Assembly (NCBI RefSeq): GCF_030372765.1
Contig: NZ_JAUCMW010000001.1
Location: 310,001-374,000, forward strand
Origin: Labilibaculum sp. K2S
GTDB taxonomy: Bacteria > Bacteroidota > Bacteroidia > Bacteroidales > Marinifilaceae
Reading direction: 5' to 3'
DNA: 64,000 nucleotides
In this document: in pieces, positions 1 through 9,751 of the stretch
Layout: each line of letters opens with the position of its first letter
Position numbering within the stretch: the stretch's first letter is position 1
Notes under the pieces: generated by a model
Databases searched by the model: none
The model's input: the letters and a program-made list of their open reading frames with translations, nothing else
Told to the model about the DNA's origin: nothing
Translations under genes and position numbers: made by a program

Positions 1-55
1 TTATGGCAAAAAAGCCTGTAAATACAGATAAAGAGTAGGTCAAATATTCTATCAT
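1..55 (-). CDS. MarC-like integral membrane protein, N-terminal 18 codons only
   Basis: Reading the minus strand from an ATG at 53-55, an open frame runs off the left edge of the window and gives MIEYLTYSLSVFTGFFAI. This resembles the first membrane helix of MarC/UPF0056 family proteins, which commonly begin with a short polar stretch followed by a segment ending near GFFAIMNP. Only 18 residues are visible, so the assignment rests on resemblance. MarC proteins are inner-membrane proteins of unclear transport function. Its promoter should lie in 56-401. Confidence 0.4.
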   Translation of the reverse strand, partial: MIEYLTYSLSVFTGFFAI

Positions 56-401
56 ATTGTTATTTTTTTCGTTTTAATTTCACGTATTCGCATATGCCTG
101 GCTCTAGAGGCAAAGCATGTGTCAGTCGCTATGCGGTTTGGATCACTTATTTTCGTGTGTTTGCAATTTGTTGTTATTTTGTATTCAACTCATTACAATT
201 TGTGTTTGAAGAGCCTCTGTTTTTTTGTAAGAGAAATACTCTAATAAGTACAGCTTTTTTTACCCAACTAAGGTATCCTTTTTATCAGGCAAAAGCGAAA
301 ATTAGTAAAGGCAGTTATTTTATTCTATCAGTAAGGAGTTAGCCGAAAAGTTCAACTATTTTTTCACAGTGGATATACATTTGTGATCAATGCTTCCGGA
401 A
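56..401. other. Intergenic stretch, no gene seen
   Basis: This gap separates the start of the leftward MarC-like gene from the 3' end of nhaA and should hold the promoter of the former. An 82-codon plus-strand frame at 94-342 has no signal peptide, domain or start context that I trust. I see no strong hairpin or repeat. Confidence 0.5.
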
Positions 402-1703
402 TTATTTGTGTTGAATATAGCGACTGCCAAATCTTAGTATCAAATAGCCAATAACTCCAGAAGTAAACGAGCCGATCAGGATACCAATTTTAGCCGAATC
501 GATAAATTCAGGATTGGTAATAAAAGCCAGATTGGCAATAAATATTGCCATTGTAAATCCTATTCCAGCCAGAAATGAAATTCCTACCACCTGAATGGCT
601 TTCACTCCTTGCGGCAATTCAGCAAATTTTAGTTTAATGCCGATAAAGGATATTAAGGATACACCAATACTGTTTCCAATGATTAAACAAAGGGCAATAT
701 TGATGACCAGAGGCAGTTCCAGATTTATATCTGTACCAAACTTGATTCCTGCATTGGATAGTGCAAATACCGGCATAATAAAAAAAGCAACCCAGTTGTG
801 CAGCTTGTGTTCTAAATGCTGCAAAGGGGATTGTACCTGACTGGTCCAATCTTCCAAATTGTCGATTTGTTCAATCTGATGATCGGAGAGGATTGGTTTT
901 TCGCATGTTCCTTCAATATCCTTAGCAATGCCCATTAATTTGCGGGAATACGTTTTAATATCAATTTTTTGCCTGATTGGAATGGTAAATGCCATTAACA
1001 CACCGGCAACAGTAGGATGTATACCTGATTTTAAAAACAGATACCAAACAAGTACGCCAATAATAAAAACGAAATAGGGGAAATAGATTTTTCGGTACGC
1101 CAGAAAAATCAGAATTGCAAGAGGAATTACCGCATATCCTAAAAGAATCCATTGGATATTTCCACTATAAAAAATGGCGATTACCAATACTGCAATCAAA
1201 TCATCGACAATGGCAAAGGCGGTTAGGAATACTTTCAGCCCCAAAGGAATTCTTTTACCAAGAAGCTTAAGTATCGCTAATGAAAATGCAATATCGGTTG
1301 CCATAGGAACTCCCCATGCGTTTGATGTGCTTTGATTGTTATTGAGTAAAAAGAACATGGCCACAGGAACCAACATTCCACCCAAAGCCGCAAAAAAAGG
1401 AAAACTTGCTTTTCGAACCGTATTTAGTTCACCTATTAACAGCTCGCGTTTAATTTCCAGTCCAATCAGGAAAAAGAAAACAGCCATTAAGCCATCATTA
1501 ATCCAAAGTATTATAGGTTTATTCAGTTCGAAATTAGATGTTGTTATCCCAATTTTATATTGCCATAATGAATCGTATAAATGAGAAAGAGGCGAGTTTG
1601 CCCAAATTAATGCAAGCAGGGTGGCAATAAAAAGCAGAATACCACTAAAGCTTTCTATTTTAACAAATTTCTGGAATGGGGTGATGAGAAGTTTATCTAT
1701 CAT
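402..1703 (-). CDS. nhaA: Na+/H+ antiporter NhaA
   Basis: A 433-residue polytopic inner-membrane protein of the NhaA family, which exchanges cytoplasmic Na+ or Li+ for external protons. The NhaA signatures are visible: GLMAVFFFLIGLEIKREL at about 71-88, ATDIAFSLAIL at 135-145 and the ion-binding aspartate pair in AIVDDLIAV (Asp167, Asp168). It is longer than the E. coli protein (388 residues), mainly through a hydrophilic insert around residues 270-310 (CEKPILSDHQIEQ and onward). Such inserts occur in Bacteroidota homologues. It is a single gene, and the next upstream gene, which has the same orientation, is set off by a stem-loop. Confidence 0.95.
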   Translation of the reverse strand: MIDKLLITPFQKFVKIESFSGILLFIATLLALIWANSPLSHLYDSLWQYKIGITTSNFELNKPIILWINDGLMAVFFFLIGLEIKRELLIGELNTVRKASFPFFAALGGMLVPVAMFFLLNNNQSTSNAWGVPMATDIAFSLAILKLLGKRIPLGLKVFLTAFAIVDDLIAVLVIAIFYSGNIQWILLGYAVIPLAILIFLAYRKIYFPYFVFIIGVLVWYLFLKSGIHPTVAGVLMAFTIPIRQKIDIKTYSRKLMGIAKDIEGTCEKPILSDHQIEQIDNLEDWTSQVQSPLQHLEHKLHNWVAFFIMPVFALSNAGIKFGTDINLELPLVINIALCLIIGNSIGVSLISFIGIKLKFAELPQGVKAIQVVGISFLAGIGFTMAIFIANLAFITNPEFIDSAKIGILIGSFTSGVIGYLILRFGSRYIQHK

Positions 1704-1872
1704 GGAAGTTTATTTCGTTCATTTAAATCGATTCTGAATTTACGAAAAAATGATCTTTTATTCGCCATCACGAGTAATTTTCATGCAATAAAAAGTTTGT
1801 TTTTTATCGAAATCCTTTTCGGTATTAGCCATGCTTTCTATTAAATATTATGGAAATATTTTGATTGAAATC

Positions 1873-1909
1873 AATTCGGTAGCCTCACTCCGGGTAAGGC
1901 TACCGAATT
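1873..1909 (-). terminator. Stem-loop terminator after the GNAT/hydrolase gene
   Basis: A perfect 13-bp stem (AATTCGGTAGCCT paired with AGGCTACCGAATT) with an 11-nt loop begins 3 nt beyond the minus-strand stop codon. The T-tract on the minus strand is weak, so termination may be inefficient, but the placement fits a 3' end. Confidence 0.65.
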
Positions 1910-1912
1910 TAA

Positions 1913-3433
1913 TTACATTTTTTTTAATTCGTAGATGTCATTTCTGCGGTCCCGCAAATTTCGTACGCTGCCAAACTGATTCAATTCGCGAAGCAAGTCG
2001 ATATCTACATCAGCAATTAGAATCATTTCGGTATTTGGCGTTGCTTCGGCTTTAATTCCATTGGCCGGAAAAGCAAAGTCGCAGGGGGTAAATACCATCG
2101 ATTGAGCATATTGAATATCCATATTGTGCACCTTTGGCAAGTTGCCTACACTACCTGCAATAGCAACGTAGCATTCATTTTCGATAGCTCTGGCCTGAGC
2201 ACAATTCCGAACCCGGGAATAGCCGTTTTGTGTATCCGTTAAAAACGGCACAAACAAAATATCCATGCCTTCGTCGGCAAGTAATCTACTCAACTCCGGA
2301 AATTCAACATCGTAACAAATCAGGATGCCAATTTTTCCGCAATCGGTATCAAAAACTTTCAATTCCGATCCTTTTTGCATCCCCCAAACTTTCGCCTCGT
2401 CCGGTGTTACGTGAAGTTTCTCATAACGCTCAACACTTCCATCACGTTTGCACAGATAGCCAACGTTATACAGTCGGTCCTCTTTAATTTCAGGCATACT
2501 TCCCGATATAATATTGATATTGTAAGAAATGGCCAGTTCCGAAAATTTCTGAACAATGGTTTCTGTGTATTCCGCCAACTTCCTGATTGCTTCTGGCTCC
2601 GATAAATGATTGTCTTTAGCCATCAGTGGAGCATTAAAGAACTCTGGGAACAAGGCAAAATCTGATCGGTAACCCGAAACGGCATCCACAAAATACTCGG
2701 CCTGATGCATGAGATCATCCAAATTGTTATAAGACCGCATTTGCCATTGAATCAAACCAAGCCGTACTACTTTTTTGTTCAGACTGGGTTTTTTATTCTT
2801 TTTCTCGTAGTAGATATTATCCCATTCGAGAAGTACAGCATAGTCATTGGAATCATCATCTCCTTCCAGGTAGTTTTTCAGAATTTTGGCCGGGTGAAAA
2901 TCATTCGAAACCTGAAAATTCAACACCGGATCGTGAATTTCTTTTCTTCTTACCTTCGCAATGTACTCTTTCGGTGATAATTGATCGGAGTATTTGTGAT
3001 AGTTTGGTATTCGTCCGCCAAAAGCAACTCCCTTCAGATTCAAACGTTCACTCAATTCTTTTCGGTAATCGTACAATCGTCGACCCAATCGTAAGCCACG
3101 AAACTCTGGTTTAATAAAAACATCGATTCCGTACAAAACATCGCCATCCGGACTATGTGTCGAAAAAGTATAGTTTCCTGTTATTTCTTTGTAAGTATGC
3201 TTGTCGTCAAATTTACTATAGTCAACAATTATAGATAAAGCACATCCTGCTATGTAATTATTGACTTTAATGACAACCTGGCCATCGGGGAAATTATCAA
3301 TTAATGTTTTAATTTGATGTTCTCGCCAATAAGAATTAGGCATACTTGTGTACGACTCAATCATGGCTTTTTTAAGTTCCTGATAATCATCTAAACTTAA
3401 GAAGGATAATTCAATATTTTCTATTTCCTGCAT
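1913..3433 (-). CDS. GNAT acetyltransferase / carbon-nitrogen hydrolase fusion
   Basis: This 506-residue fusion protein has an N-terminal GNAT fold at about 1-210, with an acetyl-CoA loop RGLRLGRRLYDYR near 112-124, followed by a nitrilase-superfamily hydrolase domain. The hydrolase triad is present: Glu264 in LFPEFF, Lys339 in YEKLHV and Cys373 in LICYDVEFPE. The two-domain fusion is a recognised bacterial family whose substrate is not established; an amidase or deaminating role on small amides is likely. A frame open to 3472 would add 13 residues, but its first codons overlap the RNA hairpins at 3458-3495. I therefore chose the ATG at 3431-3433, which gives MQEIENIELSFLSLDD. The protein is cytoplasmic, without a signal peptide. 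Confidence 0.88.
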   Translation of the reverse strand: MQEIENIELSFLSLDDYQELKKAMIESYTSMPNSYWREHQIKTLIDNFPDGQVVIKVNNYIAGCALSIIVDYSKFDDKHTYKEITGNYTFSTHSPDGDVLYGIDVFIKPEFRGLRLGRRLYDYRKELSERLNLKGVAFGGRIPNYHKYSDQLSPKEYIAKVRRKEIHDPVLNFQVSNDFHPAKILKNYLEGDDDSNDYAVLLEWDNIYYEKKNKKPSLNKKVVRLGLIQWQMRSYNNLDDLMHQAEYFVDAVSGYRSDFALFPEFFNAPLMAKDNHLSEPEAIRKLAEYTETIVQKFSELAISYNINIISGSMPEIKEDRLYNVGYLCKRDGSVERYEKLHVTPDEAKVWGMQKGSELKVFDTDCGKIGILICYDVEFPELSRLLADEGMDILFVPFLTDTQNGYSRVRNCAQARAIENECYVAIAGSVGNLPKVHNMDIQYAQSMVFTPCDFAFPANGIKAEATPNTEMILIADVDIDLLRELNQFGSVRNLRDRRNDIYELKKM

Positions 3434-3457
3434 TTGAATGTTGTTTACAGAGAAGTA

Positions 3458-3495
3458 TGTGCAACAGTGCACAAATCTTTCTGTTTCGAAAGATT
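3458..3495 (-). promoter_or_regulatory. Two adjacent hairpins in the 5' leader of the GNAT/hydrolase gene
   Basis: TGTGCA-ACAG-TGCACA (3458-3473) is followed directly by AATCTTTC-N6-GAAAGATT (3474-3495). Both lie just upstream of the chosen start codon and would be in the 5' untranslated RNA. The function is unknown. They could block or time ribosome access. Confidence 0.4.
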
Positions 3496-4004
3496 AAATA
3501 TAATAAAATTGGGAACATGTTCAATCTGTTTTTTCTTTAAGATAATGTTTAATTGACCTGCAAGACTAACACTTACCCTTACGTGATACGCAACGCAAAG
3601 CTGTTTAATCAGTATTCGTATTTACAATCCCCTTTTACCACACATTTTACCATTCACTAAGGATATTCATAAATAAAAAAAGAACTTTCTGCATGGCTTT
3701 TTCTCTTTCGAGGATTTACACTTCCATTCCTAACGTAATTTTTTTGAACATTAAATTATTTACAGGAAGTAATTTTAATTGAGATTTGGTAGATTAGTTG
3801 GGCTATTTGAGAAAAGCTACACAATGCACCCAATTAAAAGCAATAAAAGAAATGTTGGGCTTCATATAAAACAAACATGGTAAAACTATCAAAGCTGAAT
3901 ATTGAAGAAATCTTTAGACAGGATGCTCAAAAAATAATTGAGTATGGAAATCCCTTACGAAATCATACACTCAACGTTAATTTCAATTAAGAAAAAAAAT
4001 AAGA
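3496..4004. other. Divergent intergenic region with a 37-codon frame
   Basis: This gap holds the promoters of the leftward GNAT/hydrolase gene and the rightward esterase gene. A 37-codon frame at 3877-3990 (+) starts MVKLSKLNIEEIFRQDAQKI and ends 14 nt before the esterase start codon. It is compositionally protein-like but too short to assign and may be a gene remnant. I see no strong terminator or repeat. Confidence 0.4.
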
Positions 4005-5285
4005 ATGATTAAGAACAATAAAATGAGAAGAGGATTAAAAATAGGATTGGCAATAGGATTCATTGTTTTCTTTCAACAATTTGCAAAAGCTCAGGCAAAT
4101 CAAAATCAACAGTTTTTGCAGCAAGTAGGTGTTGTAGATAGTCTTTATTCCCAAATACTAAACGAGTCGAGAACGATTTACATACAACTACCAGTCAGTT
4201 ACAATCCTGAGAAAAATCAAAAATATCCCGTAGTTTTTATTTTAGACGGAGAAATATTTCTACCTACGCTTAGTGATGTGCAAAACTATTATAGTGGAGG
4301 CTTTACACCTGAAATGGTGCTAATAGGAATTTCCAATGCTAAAAACAGGATAAGAGATTTAACGACCTCAACTATTTCAACGAAATATGGAATGCCGTTT
4401 AATGATGAAAATGGAGAGGCTGATCATTTTGTCGAATTTTTTGAAAAGGAACTTATTCCTTTTATCGAGAATAAATATCCTGTTACCAATTTTAGAACAT
4501 TAATTGGTCATTCGTATGGAGGTTTGTTTGCCATTTATGCACTAATTCATCAGCCAAATTTGTTTACCAACTACTTAGCTATAGATCCAAGTCTGGATTG
4601 GGACGATCAAAAACTGTTGAAAGAAGCACAAGGATTACTTGCCACTCAGAAATATGAAAACAAATCTTTATTTATGTCTTTAGGAGGACAATTACACATG
4701 CAAAATTCAAAGATAACTTTGGACAATGTAATGCAAGACACAACAGAATTTACTTTGTTTGCCCGTTCGAATATTGCCTTTTCAAACGAGCTAAGGCAAA
4801 ATGCTAAAAACGGACTGTCTTTCGAATGGAAATTTTATCCCAGAGATTTGCATGGCACAATTCCCTTTCCGTCCATTATGGATGGTTTGATTTCGCTTTT
4901 TGAATGGTATCAAATGGAAAATACCGATAAAATAAATTCATTTGACACTCCAAAAGAAGAGCTTCTCAGCATAATAAAATACAGGGAAAAGAAGCTCAAA
5001 GACCATTTTGGATATTTTGAACCTCCTTATCCGGAAGAACTTTTAAATATGTCAGGTTATATGAATATGGAGATGGAACAGCTCGAAAAGACAAAAATGT
5101 ACTTTGAACTTGCCATTGAATATTATCCTGAAAGTGCGAATGCCTTTGATTCTATGGCTGATTATTATGAGACAAAGGGGGATTTAACCAATGCGGTAAA
5201 ATATGTAACCAAAGCTTTTGAATTAAGTGGCAGTGATTATTATAAGAAAAGAATCGAAGGGCTTAAAATGAGAAAAAGTAACTAA
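4005..5285 (+). CDS. Exported esterase-family alpha/beta hydrolase with TPR tail
   Basis: A 426-residue protein with an N-terminal signal peptide (about 1-30, ending in AKAQ). An esterase domain of the IroE/esterase-D type (Pfam Esterase) follows, with the nucleophile elbow GHSYGG, Ser170. A candidate catalytic His lies in LHGTIPF near residue 286. The last 100 or so residues read like tetratricopeptide repeats (YYPESANAFDSMADYYE). Family members hydrolyse ester bonds, including those in siderophores and acyl esters. The substrate here cannot be read from sequence. It is a single gene followed by a strong terminator. A second Met at residue 7 is an alternative start, and both leave a usable signal peptide. 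Confidence 0.85.
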   Translation: MIKNNKMRRGLKIGLAIGFIVFFQQFAKAQANQNQQFLQQVGVVDSLYSQILNESRTIYIQLPVSYNPEKNQKYPVVFILDGEIFLPTLSDVQNYYSGGFTPEMVLIGISNAKNRIRDLTTSTISTKYGMPFNDENGEADHFVEFFEKELIPFIENKYPVTNFRTLIGHSYGGLFAIYALIHQPNLFTNYLAIDPSLDWDDQKLLKEAQGLLATQKYENKSLFMSLGGQLHMQNSKITLDNVMQDTTEFTLFARSNIAFSNELRQNAKNGLSFEWKFYPRDLHGTIPFPSIMDGLISLFEWYQMENTDKINSFDTPKEELLSIIKYREKKLKDHFGYFEPPYPEELLNMSGYMNMEMEQLEKTKMYFELAIEYYPESANAFDSMADYYETKGDLTNAVKYVTKAFELSGSDYYKKRIEGLKMRKSN

Positions 5286-5322
5286 GACTAATGATAACAT
5301 CCATTAGTACAATATTGATTAA

Positions 5323-5356
5323 AAAACTCCTTTGATTTGGTCAAAGGAGTTTTTTT
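5323..5356. terminator. Bidirectional intrinsic terminator
   Basis: AAAACTCCTTTGA pairs perfectly with TCAAAGGAGTTTT around a 5-nt loop, with a T-run on the plus strand and an A-run that serves as a T-run on the minus strand. It sits between two convergent genes (esterase and NYN protein) and can serve both. Confidence 0.9.
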
Positions 5357-5420
5357 AATGTTCATTTCGTTTTCAGAATAGCTTATGATTCAATTCGCAG
5401 CAAATCTTCTTTAAGAATTA

Positions 5421-6167
5421 TTACTCTCTAATTCGCACGAAAATGTGTTTGATATTGCGTTTGCCACTATCCCGTTCGTCAATCTCGAAATGTTGCTGCA
5501 TTGATTTAAGCAGAGGGGTGAGTTTGTTGAATCCGTAGTTTCTAGGATCAAAATCAGGTTTCTTCTTGTTAATTAAAGAACCAAGTTCTGCAAGAAAAGC
5601 CCAGCCATCGTCGTCGGCAATGTCTTCAATCGAATTGATTAGTAAATTAAGGAATTGCTTGTCAATTTTATCAAATTTCTGTGTTTCGGCAGGAGTTGCC
5701 TCTTTCTTCTTCTCGCGAATCTTTTTACCACTAATAATTTCGATATAAATGAATTTATCGCAGGCAACAATAAAAGGATTTGGTGTTTTCTTTTCGCCGA
5801 TTCCGATTACAAGCATCCTCGATTCTCTAAGTCGTGTGGCCAGGCGGGTAAAATCACTATCGCTTGATACGAGACAGAAACCGTCAACTTTACCATTGTG
5901 CAAAATGTCCATGGCATCAATAATCATCGCCGAATCGGTAGCATTTTTTCCTGTGGTGTAGGAGTATTGCTGAATAGGAGTAATGGCATGTTCCAGTAAG
6001 GCGGGTTTCCAGCCGGCAACAGTAGGTTTTGTCCAGTCGCCGTATATACGTTTGATACTGGGAGTCCCTAACTTGGCTATTTCATCAAGCATTCCCTTAA
6101 TGTTCGAATAGGGAATATTATCGGCATCAATCAGAACCGCAAGGTTCAAATCATTCGTTTCGTTCAT
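5421..6167 (-). CDS. NYN-domain (LabA/DUF88-like) protein with OST-HTH/LOTUS domain
   Basis: A 248-residue cytoplasmic protein. Residues 8-150 form a PIN-like NYN domain with the expected acidic residues: Asp14 and Asp16 in LIDADNIPY, Asp77 and Asp83 in NATDSAMIIDAMD, and Asp102/Asp104 in SSDSDFTRLATRL. Residues of about 165-245 fit an OST-HTH/LOTUS RNA-binding domain. NYN proteins are predicted ribonucleases, and this domain pair is common in bacteria. The RNA target is unknown. The gene converges on the esterase gene and diverges from the TonB receptor gene. Confidence 0.88.
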   Translation of the reverse strand: MNETNDLNLAVLIDADNIPYSNIKGMLDEIAKLGTPSIKRIYGDWTKPTVAGWKPALLEHAITPIQQYSYTTGKNATDSAMIIDAMDILHNGKVDGFCLVSSDSDFTRLATRLRESRMLVIGIGEKKTPNPFIVACDKFIYIEIISGKKIREKKKEATPAETQKFDKIDKQFLNLLINSIEDIADDDGWAFLAELGSLINKKKPDFDPRNYGFNKLTPLLKSMQQHFEIDERDSGKRNIKHIFVRIRE

Positions 6168-6368
6168 AATTTTTTGTAATTAATAGTACGACTAAGGTAA
6201 GGAATTGTATGTGATTATACGTTTAAATATTTAGGATTATCTGGTTTTATGGCATAGACGGATATGGAAAAACAATAAAAGTACTTATCTTCTAAGGATG
6301 AAATTAATTTTTTATTTGGGATGTTATTTTTATTTGATATTTCAGATGATGTCACGAACAATGATTTA

Positions 6369-8714
6369 ATGAGCAAACTTATTCTACCCACATTGATATT
6401 TATGGCTTTTATAAGCCATGCCCAGATTACAACTGAGCTAACCGGATATGTAAAAGACAAAACCGATCTTCCATTGATTGGAGCTTCGGTGTATCTCGAA
6501 AATACCGCCAAGGGTGCTGTTACCGATGCCAATGGATATTATAAAATAGTTAATGTAAGTCCTGATACTTATAATTTGGTGGTAAGCTATCTGGGTTATG
6601 ATAGTCAAACCCGTTATAATATTGAAGTGAAATCGGTAGGGAATCAATTGTACAATTTTACCCTTTTGGAACAAAGTCAGAATCTATCTGAAGTAATTGT
6701 ATCCAATAAAAATAAAGTAACACGACCTCGGGAAACGCCGCTTTCAACCCAAACGCTTAGTGCAGTAGAAATTGCAACTTATCCCGGAGGAAATAACGAT
6801 GTTGTTCGTGTTGCGCAGTCATTGCCCGGAATTTCACCCTCACCAGGCGGTTTCCGCAACGATTTGATTATTCGCGGAGGCGCACCCAACGAATCGGTTT
6901 ACTATTTGGATGGCGTAGAGATACCCAATATCAATCATTTTAGCACGCAAGGCAGTTCCGGTGGTCCTGTCGGAATTTTAAATGTTTCCTTTATTGATAA
7001 TGTAAATTTGGCCACATCTGCTTTTGGCAGTCAATACGATAATCCTCTTTCGGGAGTACTTCAGTTTGAGCAAAGGGAGGGAAACAACATAAAACACAAT
7101 ACCAATTTTCGTTTGAGTGCCAGCGAGGCCGCTTTAACACACGAGGGACCACTTTTTAAAGGAAAAAACAAGGAGAGCAAAACGAGTTATCTAATTTCTG
7201 CGCGTCGATCGTATTTACAATTTTTATTCAAGCTCATCGGCCTTCCTATTCGTCCTGATTATTGGGATTATCAGTACAAAATCACTCATAAAATAGATAA
7301 ATACAATACTTTAAACCTTATCGGATTAGGTTCTATTGACGAATTTGCCATTGATGCCTCGGGAAGCATTGATGAGAATGAGCAATCTACACTTGATCAG
7401 ACTCCATTTATTGAACAGAAAACCAACACTATTGGAATTAGCTGGAAGAATCGTTTTAAGAGTAGGAAAGGCTTTATGCAAACTACCATCAGCAACAACT
7501 TGTTGGTCAATGATTTTTCAAGATACAAAGACAATGAAAATCAGAAGGATTTGTATTTTAAAAATGATTCGCGCGAAATGGAAACGAAATTGCGATACAG
7601 TCTTACTTATTATGCCAGCGATTGGAAATTAGTGGGTGGTTTTAATGTGCAGAGAAGCGATTACGAAAATATGACCATTGATGTAAATGAAGGATTTCAA
7701 TACGATACAAATATTGATTTTTTGAAGTACGGGTTGTTTGCCAATGCCACTAAATCCTTTTTCGATCAGAAACTGGACTTCTCCTTTGGCTTTAGAACCG
7801 ATGGTGATAGTTTTACGCAAGACAACGATTTGCTTTCCACATTTTCGCCTCGTTTTGCTTTGTCCTTCGAATTTGCCGACGATTGGAAGATCAAGGCAAG
7901 TGTTGGCCGTTATTTCAAGTTACCACCCTATACCATTTTAGGTTATAAGCAAAATGATGTATTCCTAAACAAGGATATTGATTATACCCGAAGCGATCAT
8001 TATGTGCTTGGATTCGAACATATTCTTGGGCCTGCTTCCAACATTAGTATAGAGGGATTTTACAAACATTACGAAGATTACCCGGTTTCAGTTCGCGATC
8101 AGGTTTCGTTGGCAAATAAAGGAGCCGATTTTAATGTGTTGGGAAATGAAGAGGTAGAATCAGTTGGTAAGGGGAGAAGTTATGGTTTGGAGTTTTTGTT
8201 TCAGCAGAAGTTAAGCCATCGTTTTTACGGGATCTTTTCCTATACTTTTTTCTACAGTGAATTTACCGGCTTCGATAGAAGTAAATATTTACCATCGGTG
8301 TGGGACAGCCGGCATTTGGTGTCTTTTACAGGAGGATACAAACTCAGGAAAAACTGGGAAGTAAGTGCGCGTTATCGATTCGCAGGAGAAACACCAATTG
8401 TTCCAACAAATATCGAGGAAACTACCGCCCGTTACCCGGATATTGTTTTGGATTACAACCGGCTGGGAGAGGAAAAGTTGGGCGTATTCAGTCAATTGGA
8501 TGTACGAATTGATAAAAAGTGGAATTTTAAAAAACTTTCGTTGGATTTGTTTTTCGAAATACAAAACCTGCTGATGCGTAATTCATCGCAGGCACCTGAA
8601 TACGTTCTTCAAAGAAATGATATGGGAAGTATAATAGAACCTCGTAACTTGGTTCAGACAGCAAATGAAGATGGGAAGCCAATTCCCACCATTGGTTTTG
8701 TTATAGATTTTTAA
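6369..8714 (+). CDS. TonB-dependent outer-membrane receptor with CarboxypepD_reg-like domain
   Basis: A 781-residue protein. The open frame extends to 6321, but the ATG at 6369 begins a clean signal peptide (MSKLILPTLIFMAFISHAQ), so I start there. After the signal peptide comes a carboxypeptidase-regulatory-like beta domain (GYVKDKTDLPLIGASVYLEN), then a plug domain with IIRGGAPNESVYYLDGVEIP, then a beta-barrel ending in phenylalanine (IGFVIDF), as outer-membrane barrels do. There is no STN domain and no SusD partner, so it is a self-contained receptor rather than part of the sigma-linked modules downstream. The ligand is unknown. Confidence 0.9.
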   Translation: MSKLILPTLIFMAFISHAQITTELTGYVKDKTDLPLIGASVYLENTAKGAVTDANGYYKIVNVSPDTYNLVVSYLGYDSQTRYNIEVKSVGNQLYNFTLLEQSQNLSEVIVSNKNKVTRPRETPLSTQTLSAVEIATYPGGNNDVVRVAQSLPGISPSPGGFRNDLIIRGGAPNESVYYLDGVEIPNINHFSTQGSSGGPVGILNVSFIDNVNLATSAFGSQYDNPLSGVLQFEQREGNNIKHNTNFRLSASEAALTHEGPLFKGKNKESKTSYLISARRSYLQFLFKLIGLPIRPDYWDYQYKITHKIDKYNTLNLIGLGSIDEFAIDASGSIDENEQSTLDQTPFIEQKTNTIGISWKNRFKSRKGFMQTTISNNLLVNDFSRYKDNENQKDLYFKNDSREMETKLRYSLTYYASDWKLVGGFNVQRSDYENMTIDVNEGFQYDTNIDFLKYGLFANATKSFFDQKLDFSFGFRTDGDSFTQDNDLLSTFSPRFALSFEFADDWKIKASVGRYFKLPPYTILGYKQNDVFLNKDIDYTRSDHYVLGFEHILGPASNISIEGFYKHYEDYPVSVRDQVSLANKGADFNVLGNEEVESVGKGRSYGLEFLFQQKLSHRFYGIFSYTFFYSEFTGFDRSKYLPSVWDSRHLVSFTGGYKLRKNWEVSARYRFAGETPIVPTNIEETTARYPDIVLDYNRLGEEKLGVFSQLDVRIDKKWNFKKLSLDLFFEIQNLLMRNSSQAPEYVLQRNDMGSIIEPRNLVQTANEDGKPIPTIGFVIDF

Positions 8715-9114
8715 AGGAAGCTTAGTTTGTTCTCCTTCTTTGATTTTTTTTTGAGATGAAAGAGATGAATAATACTTCGGGATATCAGGGGAAAAAACAT
8801 TTCTATTTTGTAAATCCTGCAGAAAGCAGGAGATGGATTTTTAAAATATACATTCATTAGAATGCCTTCGGGTTAAATGATCTCAGTTAGATGATATTTT
8901 AAATTGCTGCGAAGATTGCCCAATAGACGATCCTTTTCGTTGTGTATAAAACGGGTAAACAAGCTCGTTTTTTTATATAATTATTAGGATATGTGATGTT
9001 TGTGTTATGTATATAAAAACAGAACATAAACAGGTGTTTGCAAATGGGAAAAGAAGAAGGGGGCTTGGAAAGACTAAAAAATTAATATTAATTTGTTGAT
9101 AAAATAACCACACA
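8715..9114. other. Intergenic region upstream of sigma module 1
   Basis: A 400-base gap without a believable gene. A small hairpin TCCTGC-AGAAA-GCAGGA at 8815-8831 has a T-stretch a few bases later and may end the receptor transcript. The promoter of the first sigma gene must lie further right. I do not find the TTCACC-N17-TGTCTT element here. Confidence 0.45.
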
Positions 9115-9675
9115 ATGAACCAAACCCCTGATAAAATTATTATTATCGATAATAATGAATCACTAAGCTTCAATTCATTATTTAATGAAATGTACGCAGG
9201 GCTTTGTTTATTCTCCGAACGGTTTTTGATGGTTTCGAGCGAAGGAGAAGATTTGGTTCAGGAAGTATTTGTGAAATTGTGGGCTAAATTTGATGATTTT
9301 GATTCCTTAAATGCCATTAAAGCATATTTATATCAGGCAACCAGAAATGCTTGCTTGAATTCCATACGCCACGAAAAGGTAAAACGAAAGTATGAAGCCG
9401 AGCAGGTTCATCAAGTTGAATCGGAAACCTATTTTTTGAAGCAGGTGGTAGAAGAAGAGACGAATCGTATTATTTCTGATTCTATTGATGAGCTTCCCCG
9501 GCAGTGTAAGAAGATATTACAATTAAGTATGCAGGGTTTAAAAAATCAGGAAATTGCCGATGACCTTGGGATTTCTGTAAATTCGGTAAAAACACAAAAA
9601 AGTATTGCTTACAAAACACTCCGTTCCAAACTTCAAAATATCTTCGATATCGTAATGTATATCATGTGGATGTAA
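9115..9675 (+). CDS. ECF RNA polymerase sigma factor, module 1
   Basis: A 186-residue ECF sigma factor of the Bacteroides expansion family. Region 2 is at about 20-90 (EGEDLVQEVFVKLW, then AIKAYLYQATRNACLNSIR). Region 4 is at about 130-178 (NQEIADDLGISVNSVKTQ, the helix-turn-helix for the -35 element). It should direct RNA polymerase to a small set of promoters and be held inactive by the membrane anti-sigma factor encoded 76 bp downstream. Unusually for this group, the protein ends in a hydrophobic tail (FDIVMYIMWM). The STN domain of the linked SusC is the expected signal source. Confidence 0.92.
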   Translation: MNQTPDKIIIIDNNESLSFNSLFNEMYAGLCLFSERFLMVSSEGEDLVQEVFVKLWAKFDDFDSLNAIKAYLYQATRNACLNSIRHEKVKRKYEAEQVHQVESETYFLKQVVEEETNRIISDSIDELPRQCKKILQLSMQGLKNQEIADDLGISVNSVKTQKSIAYKTLRSKLQNIFDIVMYIMWM

Positions 9676-9702
9676 ATTTTTGTATCTTTTTCTTAATCAT
9701 TC

Positions 9703-9731
9703 TTCACCCTCTTTTTTAAGTTGGGTGTTCT
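9703..9731 (+). promoter_or_regulatory. Putative ECF-sigma promoter before fecR 1
   Basis: TTCACC at 9703-9708, a 17-nt spacer, then TGTTCT at 9726-9731, 20 nt before the fecR ATG. It matches the element seen at the same place in the other modules and before dsbD. Function is inferred from recurrence only. Confidence 0.55.
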
Positions 9732-9751
9732 AATTTATACAAGAAGAAGAA

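Noticed and set aside
94..342. 82-codon plus-strand open frame at the left edge
   Set aside because: No domain, signal peptide or start context. Composition is like the surrounding non-coding AT-rich DNA. Not called as a gene.
3877..3990. 37-codon frame before the esterase gene
   Set aside because: Reads like protein but is too short to assign and has no visible start context. Mentioned only in the intergenic note.
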